NCBI RefSeq assembly: GCF_001513965.1
Contig: NZ_KQ948033.1
Coordinates: forward strand, 135,620 to 176,356
Length of the DNA: 40,737 nt
Direction of reading: 5' to 3'
Source: Streptomyces cellostaticus
GTDB lineage: Bacteria > Actinomycetota > Actinomycetes > Streptomycetales > Streptomycetaceae
Part shown: positions 32,174 to 40,383 of the stretch, in pieces
Layout of the letters: each line of letters begins with the position of its first letter
Numbering within the stretch: position 1 is the stretch's first letter
The notes under the pieces: model-generated
Databases searched by the model: none
What the model was told of the DNA's origin: nothing
What the model saw: the letters and a program-made list of their open reading frames with translations, nothing else
Program-made: the position numbers and the translations under genes

Positions 32174-33174
32174 CTGGTCGGGACAACGCGCCCGTACAGG
32201 GCGTACAGCTGAGACTCATACTGCCCAGGGCCCCGCAGCCTGGCTGTTGAGCGCCTTGCCCGTCCGATGAGGGGAGGCAGGGTCTCGGCGTCGGTGCGGG
32301 AGAAGACTAGGTCGCTCATTTCCGTGACGGGCCCATGCCAGCGCACGGCAGGTGCGGGCCTGCGCAGGGCGGCCGGGTAGCTGGCTGCGGCGTAGTCGTT
32401 GGCCAGCCGGTAGACGTGGAAGCCCTGCTCGCGCAGGGGTGCAAGCACATCGTCGGTCTGCTGACCCTGCTTGGCCAGCATCTGGGGGGTGACCTCAATA
32501 ACCAGCTCGGCTTCGGGCCGTAGCCGGTGCAGGACGGGGGTCAGCCCGCGCACGGCCGCCGCTTCGCCGCCCTCGATATCGATCTTGATCAGGCGGGCGG
32601 CGGCGAGTTCGTCATCGGTGACGAGGTTCGGCAGTGTCGCGGCCTCCGTCTCGAAGGAGGAGACGACGGTTCGCGGGCGGACGGCAGTGGTGCCGCCGAG
32701 GTTGGTGGAACGCTCCAGGTAGTACGTCATCCTCCCCGGGGTGTCAGACACGGCGGCGTTCACGGTGCGGACGTTGGTGCATCCGTTGGCCTCGATGTTC
32801 CCCTTCAGGGCCTGGTGGAAGGCAGGGGAGGCTTCGATCGCGACGACGCGGCCGGTGGGTCCGGTGAGCTGGGAGGCCAGCACCGTGAAGTAGCCCGTGT
32901 GTGCGCCGACGTCGATGACGAGGTCGCCCGGGGTGATGCGATGGCGCATCCATGCGGTCAGGTGCGGCTCCCAGGTGCCGAACAGCCAGAGGTAGCGCTG
33001 AATGACATCGCTGGTCGTCACGGGGAAGACGGTGCCGGTGCGGGTGAGGGCGGTCGTGGTGAGCGGGTGGTGTTTGAGGTATTCGCTCAGGTGTCCGGCC
33101 AGCCAGGGCTTGCCGAGGGCGGGTGCGTGCCGCACGTAGGCGCGCAGGGCCTTGAGCATGAGCGGAGGGATCAC
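32155..33174 (-). CDS. FkbM-family methyltransferase
   Basis: A 339-residue SAM-dependent O-methyltransferase of FkbM type. Seen: motif I VIDVGAHTGYFTVLASQL, acidic end of the next strand in RVVAIEASPAFHQALKGN, IKIDIEGGEAAAVRGL (the characteristic FkbM KIDIEGxE motif), and a C-terminal strand-helix. GTG at 33174 follows AGGAGA. It is separated from the other glycan genes by a kinase gene on the opposite strand, but is transcribed in their direction. It probably methylates a sugar of the surface glycan built by that cluster. The 3' end overlaps the Mrr-like gene convergently by 19 nt. Confidence 0.9.
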   Translation of the reverse strand: MIPPLMLKALRAYVRHAPALGKPWLAGHLSEYLKHHPLTTTALTRTGTVFPVTTSDVIQRYLWLFGTWEPHLTAWMRHRITPGDLVIDVGAHTGYFTVLASQLTGPTGRVVAIEASPAFHQALKGNIEANGCTNVRTVNAAVSDTPGRMTYYLERSTNLGGTTAVRPRTVVSSFETEAATLPNLVTDDELAAARLIKIDIEGGEAAAVRGLTPVLHRLRPEAELVIEVTPQMLAKQGQQTDDVLAPLREQGFHVYRLANDYAAASYPAALRRPAPAVRWHGPVTEMSDLVFSRTDAETLPPLIGRARRSTARLRGPGQYESQLYALYGRVVPTSQGRRA

Positions 33175-33281
33175 GGCAGTCTCCTGGAGGTGGGGCGTGG
33201 CTGTTCGGCCGCGCTCTGGAGCGGGAGGGTGGCAGGCTGGGTTTCAGGAGTCAGTTCTTGGGGTGTGAGAGGAGAGCGCGG

Positions 33282-33818
33282 GTGAAGGCGGTGGACGCCG
33301 GCCAGGCGGCCGACCGTGGGCGGGAGTCCGGGCCGGTTGTGTATCTGCTGGTCGGGCTGACCGGGTCGGGCAAGACCACGTACGCGAGGCGGCGGCTGGA
33401 GCCGGCTGGGGTGGTGCGACTGTCGGTGGACGAGGAGGTTCACGCCCGGCACGGCCGCTATGGCGTGGACTATCCGGAGCGGGACTACTTCGCTCTGGAG
33501 GCGCCGGTGGTCGCCGAGGTCCGTGAGCGCCTGGTGGAGCTGGTTGCGGCTGGCCGGGACGCGGTGCTGGACCACGGGCTGTGGCTTCGCTCGGCCCGCG
33601 AGGAGTGGAAGAAGCTCGTCGAGGAGGCGGGCGGTCACCCGCGGCTGCTGTACTTCCCGGTCGAGCGGGCCGAACTGCTGCGGCGTCTTGAGGAACGCAA
33701 CCTGCGTGCGGACGCCAATGCGCTGACCGTCACGGAGTCGGCGCTCGACGACTTCTACGCCCGGTTCGAGCCGCCTGAGGGCGAGGGCGAGGAGGTCATC
33801 GCGCCCGGCTGGTTCTGA
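33282..33818 (+). CDS. Zeta-toxin/AAA_33-like P-loop kinase
   Basis: A 178-residue small P-loop kinase: Walker A LVGLTGSGKTTYARRRL near residues 22-30, LSVDEEVHARHG following, a central DAVLDHGLWLRSAREEW with Asp-His, a lid-like Arg-rich helix (LLRRLEERNLRADANAL), and the end FEPPEGEGEEVI. The pattern is that of AAA_33 / zeta-toxin-like or nucleotide-kinase-like proteins that phosphorylate small molecules or sugars. GTG 33282 follows AGAGGAGAG. It lies between the GT2 and FkbM genes on the opposite strand and its 3' end overlaps the GT2 gene by 64 nt. A partner antitoxin is not seen, so a sugar- or nucleotide-kinase role is as likely as a toxin. Confidence 0.8.
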   Translation: MKAVDAGQAADRGRESGPVVYLLVGLTGSGKTTYARRRLEPAGVVRLSVDEEVHARHGRYGVDYPERDYFALEAPVVAEVRERLVELVAAGRDAVLDHGLWLRSAREEWKKLVEEAGGHPRLLYFPVERAELLRRLEERNLRADANALTVTESALDDFYARFEPPEGEGEEVIAPGWF

Positions 33819-34678
33819 CCCGTTCCCGGCGTCGGGGGACGCCAGGTGGTGACCAGCCGTGTCGCCTTGGCCGCCCACCAGTCGGGGACGGTCTGGAGTG
33901 AGACGGGCCTGAAGTCCAGGTGCGGGGAGTCGACCGCGATCCGGCCGCCGTGGCGGTGAAGGTGCTGGAGCATGCGGCGGGCCTCGGCGAGCCGGGCTGG
34001 GGAGGCGGTCTTCCAGGTGCCGTCCGCCGAGTGCACGGCTCGCCGCTCGATGTCCTGTCGTACGCCGTCGCGCCACTTGAAGTGGTGTACGGCGACCGGC
34101 GGCCGGTTGGCGGGGCGGTGGCCCTCGGCGCGGTGGTTGCCGGAGGCCACCACGACGCTGGAGTGCGCGAGCACGATCTTGCGGGGGTCGCCGCGCAGGA
34201 GCTGGTGGGTGAGGAAGGCGCCGAGCGGATACGTCGCGTCCAGGCCGGTCTGCGGGTCCCAGCTGGTCAAGGAGCCGTAGGTGGCGACGCGGTCGAGCAT
34301 CAGGCCGCCCACCACGCGGTGCCCGGCGTGCTCGGCCTGGGCGATCATTTCGTCCAGGGGGGCGGGGTACTGGTGGAACTCGTCGGCGTCGGCGAGCAGG
34401 TGCCAGCCGGGCCCAGCCTGCTGCCGCAGGGTGTCCCTGAGCTCGCCGTTCGAGTGCTCGTGCCACGGGCCGGTACTGGTGGCGGCGGGCGCGATGCCCA
34501 GCTCGCGGCTGGCGGCCTGGAGTTCGTGCTGGTGCTGGTCGGGGACGTGCTCGGGGAAGTGGAAGGCGATGAGGAACCTTTCGATGCCCAGGAGCCGGTA
34601 GTGGCGGACCCAGGCGGCCAGCAGCGGCACTTCGACAGGGCCGATGACGGCGACCAGCGGCGGGGGCGTGATCAGCAT
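33755..34678 (-). CDS. GT-A glycosyltransferase (family 2-like)
   Basis: A 307-residue glycosyltransferase with the GT2/GT92-like architecture: an N-terminal strand-helix (VAVIGPVEVPLLAAWVRHYR, LLGIERFLIAFHF), the metal-binding DxD in HLLADADEFHQYP, and a downstream acceptor region (HHFKWRDGV, the His/Trp motif of this type). ATG at 34678 follows AAGGAGT by 6 nt. Its start overlaps the end of the preceding gene by 7 nt, so it is the fourth gene of the coupled glycan operon. The C-terminal tail is Pro/Ser-rich and converges on the kinase gene. Confidence 0.85.
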   Translation of the reverse strand: MLITPPPLVAVIGPVEVPLLAAWVRHYRLLGIERFLIAFHFPEHVPDQHQHELQAASRELGIAPAATSTGPWHEHSNGELRDTLRQQAGPGWHLLADADEFHQYPAPLDEMIAQAEHAGHRVVGGLMLDRVATYGSLTSWDPQTGLDATYPLGAFLTHQLLRGDPRKIVLAHSSVVVASGNHRAEGHRPANRPPVAVHHFKWRDGVRQDIERRAVHSADGTWKTASPARLAEARRMLQHLHRHGGRIAVDSPHLDFRPVSLQTVPDWWAAKATRLVTTWRPPTPGTGQNQPGAMTSSPSPSGGSNRA

Positions 34679-35907
34679 CGTGACTCCTTCATACGCAGGG
34701 AGGCGAAGGTGTGGGTGAGGAAGTCGGCCTGCTCGGCGGCCGTCCACATGCCCAGCAGGCGCGGCGCCTCGGGGCCAGGCCGCTCGGGTGGCTGGCGGAT
34801 GACGGTGTGCAGGGCCTTCGTGAGGGCGTCCGGGGAGCCGGCGGGGAAGGCCAGGGCCCAGGGCTGGCCGCGAAGCAGGCCCGTGAGGGAGCCATCGTGG
34901 TCGGAGACGATCAGGGGGACACCGAGGCGGGCGGCGTCCATCACGAGCCCGGATTCCTTGCCGACGCCAGGGTGCCGGGCGACCAGGGCGGCATCGGCGG
35001 CGGCATAGACCAGCCGCAGCACGCTGTCTGCGACAGGGCCGGGCACAGTGTGCAGATGCAGGTCGGGGAGACCCCGCCACCGCTCAAGAACGGCTTCGTC
35101 GAGAGGAGCTCCGGTGACCACGAGGTGCAGCGGTTCCTTCAGCCGGGCCAGGGCGGCATCGATGACGGCGATGTCCTTGTAGGGCCACCAGCCGCCCACC
35201 AGGCACACCACGGCTTCGGCGGCGCGGATGTCGAAGGCCGTCCGGCCACCCTCGCGTTCGGCTTCGGTCAGGCGGCGGCCGTCGTCGACCGCGAAGGCCC
35301 GCACCACCGCAGGCAGCTCGGGGAAGGCCGCCGCCATCTGATCGCCCACCGCCCGTGTCGGGCACACCGCGATCACGCGCCGCTCGCCGCGGCGGGCAAG
35401 GCGCCTGAGGAGCCGTAGGGGAGCGTCCTCGGTGGTGACCTGTTCGTGAACGAACCGCAGATGCGGCAAGCCGCCGAGGAGGGCGGTGGCCCCGTGCAGG
35501 GCCTCGCTCGCGGTCAGGATCACCGTCGCATCGGCGCCGGGCTGGAGGCGGCGGGCGGTCCGCAGGGCCGATGCCTCGGCCAGGCAGCGGGCGATGAGGG
35601 TGATCTGGTGCGGCAGCCGCCGTAGGCAGCGAGGCCAGCGGCGCGAGCGGAAGATGCGCTTCCCGGCGGTGGAGAGCCCGGCCACGAGGCGGGAGGCGTT
35701 CAGTAGGACTGCCGCCGCCCGCCCCGCCGGTGCGGTCACCAGCCGGGCCTCGGCCTGGCGCAGGGCCGTGGCCGTCTCGCGGGCGATCCCGTGCGGGGCG
35801 ATGACAAGGCTGCCCGGCCGGGCCTGGGCCAGCGCGATCAGCGTGCGCTGGTGATGGCCGCCCAGCCGGTTCGCGTATGGCTCGATGAGCACGAGCGGAC
35901 CCGTCAT
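34672..35907 (-). CDS. GT-B glycosyltransferase (GT4-like)
   Basis: A 411-residue glycosyltransferase. N-terminal Rossmann-like start LVLIEPYANRLGGHHQRTL with the Gly-Gly-His loop; a central basic helix region; then the GT4 C-terminal half: VVCLVGGWWPYKDIAVIDAA, LHLVVTGAPLDEAVLERW, and the donor-binding end KESGLVMDAARLGVPLIVSD. ATG 35907 is the natural start; the upstream in-frame sequence is the previous gene in another frame. It overlaps the preceding gene by 4 nt and the following one by 7 nt, so it is in the middle of one operon. Confidence 0.85.
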   Translation of the reverse strand: MTGPLVLIEPYANRLGGHHQRTLIALAQARPGSLVIAPHGIARETATALRQAEARLVTAPAGRAAAVLLNASRLVAGLSTAGKRIFRSRRWPRCLRRLPHQITLIARCLAEASALRTARRLQPGADATVILTASEALHGATALLGGLPHLRFVHEQVTTEDAPLRLLRRLARRGERRVIAVCPTRAVGDQMAAAFPELPAVVRAFAVDDGRRLTEAEREGGRTAFDIRAAEAVVCLVGGWWPYKDIAVIDAALARLKEPLHLVVTGAPLDEAVLERWRGLPDLHLHTVPGPVADSVLRLVYAAADAALVARHPGVGKESGLVMDAARLGVPLIVSDHDGSLTGLLRGQPWALAFPAGSPDALTKALHTVIRQPPERPGPEAPRLLGMWTAAEQADFLTHTFASLRMKESRC

Positions 35908-36611
35908 CCCGAGACCGCCTGGTCTCCGTGGGCGTCGGTGAAGCGGTCCCGCAGCCAGGTGGGGTCGTTGAGGTGATCGAACAGTTTGGGAGCGCGGGCG
36001 GCCCCGCGGGCGAAGGCGATGCCCTCGTTGGCTCCGGCAGCGGCGTAGGCGGCGAACTCCCCATCGCGGCTCGCGGTCCATGCCTCCAACCGTTCGCGGG
36101 CGTCGTCGTCGGCCATGCCGTACTCGCTGCCGCGGGCGAGCATCGCGCACTCGCGGAAACCGGCCTTCCAGGCGTGGAAGGGGCTCTGGTTGAACCGGGT
36201 GACGCCCGCGCTCTGCCCAGCGAACTCGATGCGGCCCGGGAGGGCGGCGAGCACGTCGACCGCCTCGCCCATCTCGCGCAGGGCACTGCGGCGGATCAGC
36301 TTCAGTCCGCCATAGCCGTAGGTGAGGCCGTTGACCGGGTTGACCGCCTGCCACACCCGCATGGACACGCCTTCGTCCAGCGGCTCGACCGTGGCGGGGT
36401 CGAAGCCGGTGTCGATGGCGAAGTCGCCGTCGGCGAGGAAGAACTGCTCGCGGTCTACGACTTCGGCACACAGCCGGTAGGCCCGGCGCATTCCGTGCAC
36501 GCCGTGCAGGCGCTTGACCGTGCCGCCGAGGGTTCTTTGCAGGCGGGCGTGAAGGGAGTTGGTCATCGGCTCGTCGTAGGAGAGGAACACCGCATCGAAC
36601 ACGGTCGTCAC
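35904..36611 (-). CDS. Glycosyltransferase-like protein, GT-A type with DGD motif
   Basis: A 235-residue protein; GTG 36611 overlaps the preceding gene by 4 nt, and its end overlaps the next gene by 4 nt. Its first half has a GT-A-like layout: strand TTVFDAVFLSYDEPMTN, basic helix (RLHGVHGMRRAYRLCAEV), then QFFLADGDFAIDTGFDP with a DxD-like DGD. The second half (VNPVNGLTYGYGGLKLIRRS, GVTRFNQSPFHAWKAGFREC) could bind the acceptor. I do not know an exact family; the role in glycan assembly is inferred from operon position and the DGD motif. Confidence 0.7.
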   Translation of the reverse strand: MTTVFDAVFLSYDEPMTNSLHARLQRTLGGTVKRLHGVHGMRRAYRLCAEVVDREQFFLADGDFAIDTGFDPATVEPLDEGVSMRVWQAVNPVNGLTYGYGGLKLIRRSALREMGEAVDVLAALPGRIEFAGQSAGVTRFNQSPFHAWKAGFRECAMLARGSEYGMADDDARERLEAWTASRDGEFAAYAAAGANEGIAFARGAARAPKLFDHLNDPTWLRDRFTDAHGDQAVSG

Positions 36612-37765
36612 GAGATGGCCTCCAGGTAGCGGGCGGCGACCAGGGCGGGGGTGAAGTCGGCGGTGGAGGCGTAAGCGCGCTTGGCGTGCAGGGCGTGAAA
36701 CTCGTCGTCGGTGGCGAGGCGTTCGGCCAGGGCGACGGCCTCGGCCGGGCTGTCGAAGCACAGCTCGGTGTCGATGTGCTCGGCGAGCCAGCCCAGGCGC
36801 GGGGAGATGACTGGCAGGCCCATGCCCTGGCAGTCGATGACACTCATGGACCAGGGGCAGCCGGGGCGGAAAGGGGCGATGCCGAAGCGGGCGCCGGCGA
36901 GCAGGTTCTTGTAGCGGACGCGGTCACCCCGGTCGGAGACGATCTGGACGTGCGGCAGCGCGGCAAGCTGGTCGCGCATCTTCTCCGGGCTGTCGTCCAG
37001 GCCCGTGCGTTCGGCCCGGCGCCGGCCGAACAGGTCCATCACCCGCAGCCGCAGACGGCCGGAGGCGACCAGGTCACGAGCCAGGTGCACGAACTGCTCG
37101 GTGCCGTAGTGCGCGTACAGCCGGTGGTTGTAGATCCCGATCGCCCCGGCCGCGGAGACGGGCTGGGTGGCGGCAGGAGCGCGGACCAGACTGTCATCGC
37201 GCGGCGCGGGCACCACCCGCAGCTTCTCCCCGAGGTCCACGCTCATCCGGGCGGCGGCGGCCGAGGTCCAGGAGGCGGCCGTGGGGGAGTGGACCATCAC
37301 CCGGTCGCAGGCGGCCAGCCCGGCGGCGAACGCCAGCAGCACCGGACGCCCGAGACCTGCGTCGTTCAGGGACGGATCCAGCAGGAGCTGACCGCCGCTG
37401 GTGAAGGAGAACGGCAGGTAGTGGCAGTACCCGGCCAGCAGTGCGTCCGATCCGGCCTCCAGCAGGGCCGTGCGGATCGCTGGGGCCTCCTCGATCTGGT
37501 TGGCCACCACCGCGTCCGGCCTCGTCTCCCGGATCAGGGTCACCAGTTCGTCGATGTCCGCGGAGAAGCGGGCCCGGTACTTCGTTCCCGGCACCTTCGT
37601 CCGATGGAAACCGCAGCGGGCATCCCCGGCCGCCGCCGGGGCCGCGACGGTCACCTCGGCCCCGGCGTCCGCCAGGGCCGGGGCGAGGAGGTCCGCGAAG
37701 ATCCACCCCGAGTCGGCCGAAAGCCGGTCAGGGTTGGAGATGTTGAGCAGATATAGCACGCGCAT
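36608..37765 (-). CDS. GT-B glycosyltransferase (GT4-like), first gene of the glycan operon
   Basis: A 385-residue glycosyltransferase. N-terminus MRVLYLLNISNPDRLSADSG (donor/acceptor Rossmann strand and loop), a mid-section VAGYCHYLP-like acceptor region, and the GT4 half: AIGIYNHRLYAHYGTEQFVH, VRYKNLLAGARFGIAPF, and MSVIDCQGMGLPVISPRLG, equivalent to the ExxxxGxP donor-binding motif with Asp in place of Glu. ATG 37765 follows GAGGGAGG, but that ribosome site lies inside a large nested inverted repeat (37766-37831), so translation of the whole operon may be regulated. Confidence 0.87.
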   Translation of the reverse strand: MRVLYLLNISNPDRLSADSGWIFADLLAPALADAGAEVTVAAPAAAGDARCGFHRTKVPGTKYRARFSADIDELVTLIRETRPDAVVANQIEEAPAIRTALLEAGSDALLAGYCHYLPFSFTSGGQLLLDPSLNDAGLGRPVLLAFAAGLAACDRVMVHSPTAASWTSAAAARMSVDLGEKLRVVPAPRDDSLVRAPAATQPVSAAGAIGIYNHRLYAHYGTEQFVHLARDLVASGRLRLRVMDLFGRRRAERTGLDDSPEKMRDQLAALPHVQIVSDRGDRVRYKNLLAGARFGIAPFRPGCPWSMSVIDCQGMGLPVISPRLGWLAEHIDTELCFDSPAEAVALAERLATDDEFHALHAKRAYASTADFTPALVAARYLEAIS

Positions 37766-37831
37766 GCGTCGCCTCCCTCACGTTGCCCGGAGGGTCGATC
37801 CGGGCCGGTGAGGGAAGGAAACCTGCGACGC
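37766..37831 (-). promoter_or_regulatory. Nested inverted repeat burying the ribosome site of the glycan operon
   Basis: On the minus-strand mRNA leader, three arms pair in nested order: GCGTCGC with GCGACGC (outer, 37825-37831 and 37766-37772), CTTCCCTCAC with GTGAGGGAG (middle, one bulged base, about 37808-37817 and 37773-37781), and GCCCGGA with TCCGGGC around a 7-nt loop (inner, 37799-37805 and 37785-37791). The middle arm contains the GAGGGAGG Shine-Dalgarno of the first glycosyltransferase gene. Folded, the site is closed. This may be an RNA switch, a protein-binding leader or simply an operator for the divergent XRE gene. Confidence 0.7.
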
Positions 37832-37910
37832 GGGCCGTGACGGGATGATGAACTTGGATCACTCACGGTTCATTCATGCTCACCACCAAGTGACGCGGGG
37901 GCGGCCTTTG

Positions 37911-38885
37911 ATGGGCACGCAAGACGACGAGACCACCGTCGAGCAGGCCGCCGAGGACTACGCGGCCGAAGTGGCGCGGTGGCGGGAAGTACGCGGCATG
38001 TCCAAGCGGGCGTTGGCGCTTGCCATGGGCTTCGACCCGTCCTACGTCAGCCACGTGGAGTCGGGCCGCCACAAGCCCAGCGAGGAGTTCTCGCGCCTTG
38101 CGGACGAGGCCCTGAACGCCGGGAAGTCGATCTGGCGGCGCTGGTGCGACTACGAGCAGGCGAAGGCCCGTGCCCGGCGTCCGGCGGCCACGCCGCCCGC
38201 CCAGCGCAGGCCCGAGCAGCCGTACGCGACCGGATCGGCCCTCATCGTCGAACACGACGCGGCACGGCTTCACTACGACGGCAGCAAGTACCGGCTGACC
38301 ATGCGCCGCCGACTGCGGAACACCGGTGATGAGCCGGTGACCCGCTACCTGATCCGGATCTCCGTGGACCGCTACCCCGGCGACCCGGAACGCTCCAACG
38401 CCCACTACCGGGCCCACCCGCTGACCTGGAACGAACTCGCCCTCACCGCTACCTGCCGGGGCGAGGCAATGAGCTGGCAGGTGAAACACGACCGCGACGC
38501 CTTCAAGGAAGTCTGGCTGGTGTTCGACAACGAACACGGCCGCTTCCCGCTCTACCCGGGCGAGTCCGTGTGGATCGAGTACGCCTACACCGTCGGCGAC
38601 GACAAGTGGGGCAACTGGTTCCAGCGGGCCGTACGCCTGCCCACCGAACAGCTCGAAGTCCAGCTCGCCTTCCCCGCTACCCTCGACCCGGTTGTGTGGG
38701 GCACCGAGACGTCCATGACCGCCGAAGCCTCTCCGCTGCGGACGCCGCCCGTCCGCAGTGACGACGGTGAGCTACGGCAATTCACGTGGATCACGACCGC
38801 ACCCGCCCTGCACGCTCGGTACCGTCTGGAATGGCGGTTTCGGGCACGGCCCGAACGCAACATGAATCAAGGGGAGTTCAGGTGA
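37911..38885 (+). CDS. XRE-family regulator with a C-terminal beta-rich domain
   Basis: A 324-residue protein: an N-terminal Cro/C1 helix-turn-helix (WREVRGMSKRALALAMGFDP then YVSHVESGRHKPSEEFSRL), a Pro/Ala/Arg linker, and a ~210-residue beta-rich domain with many aromatic residues (RLHYDGSKYRLTMRRRLRN, WIEYAYTVGDDKWGNWFQRA) that could sense a ligand or surface signal. ATG 37911 is used; ATG 37845 in frame has no better ribosome site. It is divergent from the glycan operon and shares a 4-nt stop/start overlap (GTGA) with the deformylase gene downstream, so both are one operon. It is a plausible regulator of the glycan genes. Confidence 0.83.
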   Translation: MGTQDDETTVEQAAEDYAAEVARWREVRGMSKRALALAMGFDPSYVSHVESGRHKPSEEFSRLADEALNAGKSIWRRWCDYEQAKARARRPAATPPAQRRPEQPYATGSALIVEHDAARLHYDGSKYRLTMRRRLRNTGDEPVTRYLIRISVDRYPGDPERSNAHYRAHPLTWNELALTATCRGEAMSWQVKHDRDAFKEVWLVFDNEHGRFPLYPGESVWIEYAYTVGDDKWGNWFQRAVRLPTEQLEVQLAFPATLDPVVWGTETSMTAEASPLRTPPVRSDDGELRQFTWITTAPALHARYRLEWRFRARPERNMNQGEFR

Positions 38886-39451
38886 TCGACGTGCGGCCCA
38901 GCCAGCAGATGCGAGACCTCGGTGTCGTCCAGCACGGCGCCGGCATTCTCGCCGAACCGGCCCGCGCCTTCGATCTGCCCGCCGAGCGCGACGAGGCCGA
39001 TCGCATCACGGACGAGCTGTTCGCCGCCATGGATCGGATCGGACAGGTCCACCCCTTCGCCAAGGGCATGGGTATCGCTGCCCCTCAGATCGGCATCGCG
39101 CGGGCCGCCGCCGTCGTCCAGCCCCCGGGCGACGCCCCGGCCATCATCCTGCTCAACCCGCGTATCACCGCTCGCTCGGACGAGGTGGATGAGCAGTACG
39201 AGGGCTGCCTGAGCTTCTTCGACGTCCGCGGCCTCGTCCCCCGCCCCCTGAAGATCACCGTCGAAGCCACGGCCCTGACCGGCGAGACGGTGACCACCGC
39301 GTACGAACGCGGCCTTGCCCGCCTCATCCACCACGAGATCGACCACCTCGACGGCCTCCTCTACACCGCCCGGATGCGCGCCGGAGTCGCCCCGATCCCC
39401 GTGGAGGAGTACAGGCAGACCGGCCGAGCCTGGGTCTACGACGGCTCCTGA
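38882..39451 (+). CDS. def: Peptide deformylase (accessory paralogue)
   Basis: A 189-residue deformylase that removes the N-formyl group from nascent proteins. All three hallmark motifs are intact: GMGIAAPQIG, EGCLSF (Cys metal ligand) and HHEIDHLDG (two His ligands and catalytic Glu). The GTG start at 38882 is coupled to the XRE gene by a 4-nt overlap; GGGGAG precedes it. Every bacterium has a housekeeping copy, usually beside fmt; this copy sits in a non-housekeeping context, so it is probably a paralogue. It could supply resistance to deformylase inhibitors or deformylate particular products. A strong terminator follows. Confidence 0.92.
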   Translation: MIDVRPSQQMRDLGVVQHGAGILAEPARAFDLPAERDEADRITDELFAAMDRIGQVHPFAKGMGIAAPQIGIARAAAVVQPPGDAPAIILLNPRITARSDEVDEQYEGCLSFFDVRGLVPRPLKITVEATALTGETVTTAYERGLARLIHHEIDHLDGLLYTARMRAGVAPIPVEEYRQTGRAWVYDGS

Positions 39452-39488
39452 CGGTGGTGGGGCTCCGGTACCGAGTCCCACCACCGTC
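39450..39488 (+). terminator. Strong terminator after the deformylase gene
   Basis: GACGGTGGTGGGGCTC (39450-39465) pairs with GAGTCCCACCACCGTC (39473-39488) at 15 of 16 positions with a 7-nt loop. It starts at the stop codon of the deformylase gene. Confidence 0.85.
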
Positions 39489-39697
39489 TACACATCCACG
39501 GCCGTAGCCGCCCGGCGACACCGCGGCCGGCATGCTCACCCCTCCCGAAATGGCGAAACGCACATCAGCTCACGTACCGCCCTCTGAAGTACGCGCGCGT
39601 GGCGGATGAGTGCGCGGGCTGCATGCTGCCAGACCCACCAGGGCTGAGCCGCTGCACCGGCCGACGCCGCCTGGCTAGCCCGACAAGTCACCTCACG

Positions 39698-40222
39698 TCA
39701 CAGCGGGATTCGCGCCCAGACGATCTTTCCGGGGGGAGGCGATGGGCTCCATCCCCAGGAGGAACTGAGTGCAGCGATGACATGAAGGCCTCGTCCCGCT
39801 TCGGAGAGGGGGGCAAGGGATTGGGTTCGCGGTGGCTTGGGGCTGGGGTCGGCAACGGCGCAGATGAGTTCTTCGGTGTACAGGATGATGGCCAGCCACA
39901 CGGGACCTGAGCCCGGAGTGCGGCTGTGCTGTAGGGCGTTGGTGCTGAGTTCGCTCACGACGAGGGTTGCGCTGTCAACGGGTGCGGGTAGTTGCCACTG
40001 GCTGAGGCAGTGCTGCAGGAAGCGCCGGGCTTGTCTCACGCTGCGGGGGTGCGGGTCAAGCAGGTGGGCGGCGAATCCGGCCGGGCTGATGCCTAGTTCG
40101 AGCCCGCGCATCCAATCACTCGTTCGATAGCCCCGAACTGGCCATTCCGTGCCAGCGTGGGGGCTGGTGGCGGGATCGACATTGCCCCTGTCAGGTGCGG
40201 AATCGCCGTCTGGTGCTGTCAT
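39698..40222 (-). CDS. RsbW-like anti-sigma ATP-binding protein (HATPase_c_2)
   Basis: A 174-residue protein of the GHKL family, the type that acts as anti-sigma factor or serine kinase in actinobacteria. Seen: VRQARRFLQHCLSQW, the N-box LVVSELSTNALQHS with the key Glu and Asn near residue 90-95, G1 box LICAVADPSPKPP, and G2-box GRGLHVIAALSSSWGW. The first ~45 residues are low-complexity and Pro/Asp-rich. ATG 40222 is divergent from the DUF397 gene. Streptomycetes encode many such orphan proteins; its partner is unknown. Confidence 0.88.
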   Translation of the reverse strand: MTAPDGDSAPDRGNVDPATSPHAGTEWPVRGYRTSDWMRGLELGISPAGFAAHLLDPHPRSVRQARRFLQHCLSQWQLPAPVDSATLVVSELSTNALQHSRTPGSGPVWLAIILYTEELICAVADPSPKPPRTQSLAPLSEAGRGLHVIAALSSSWGWSPSPPPGKIVWARIPL

Positions 40223-40383
40223 GGCTGTTCATGCCCCCCGGTGAGGCGTTCTCTTCGAACACATCGGATCCCTCGTGTGGCTGAGAGTAGTGTCTCCGGC
40301 CCATCCCCCGTGCAATTGCAGACAGGGGCGTGCGCCCTGTGGCTGGGGTGGAGATTGGATCCAGCGAGCGAGGGGAACGGCTG

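Noticed and set aside
32527..33285. A 252-codon plus-strand frame opposite FkbM
   Set aside because: Antisense shadow of a methyltransferase with intact motifs.
36686..37756. A 356-codon plus-strand frame opposite the first glycosyltransferase gene
   Set aside because: Antisense shadow of a motif-rich gene; composition dominated by Gly, Val and Arg without structure.
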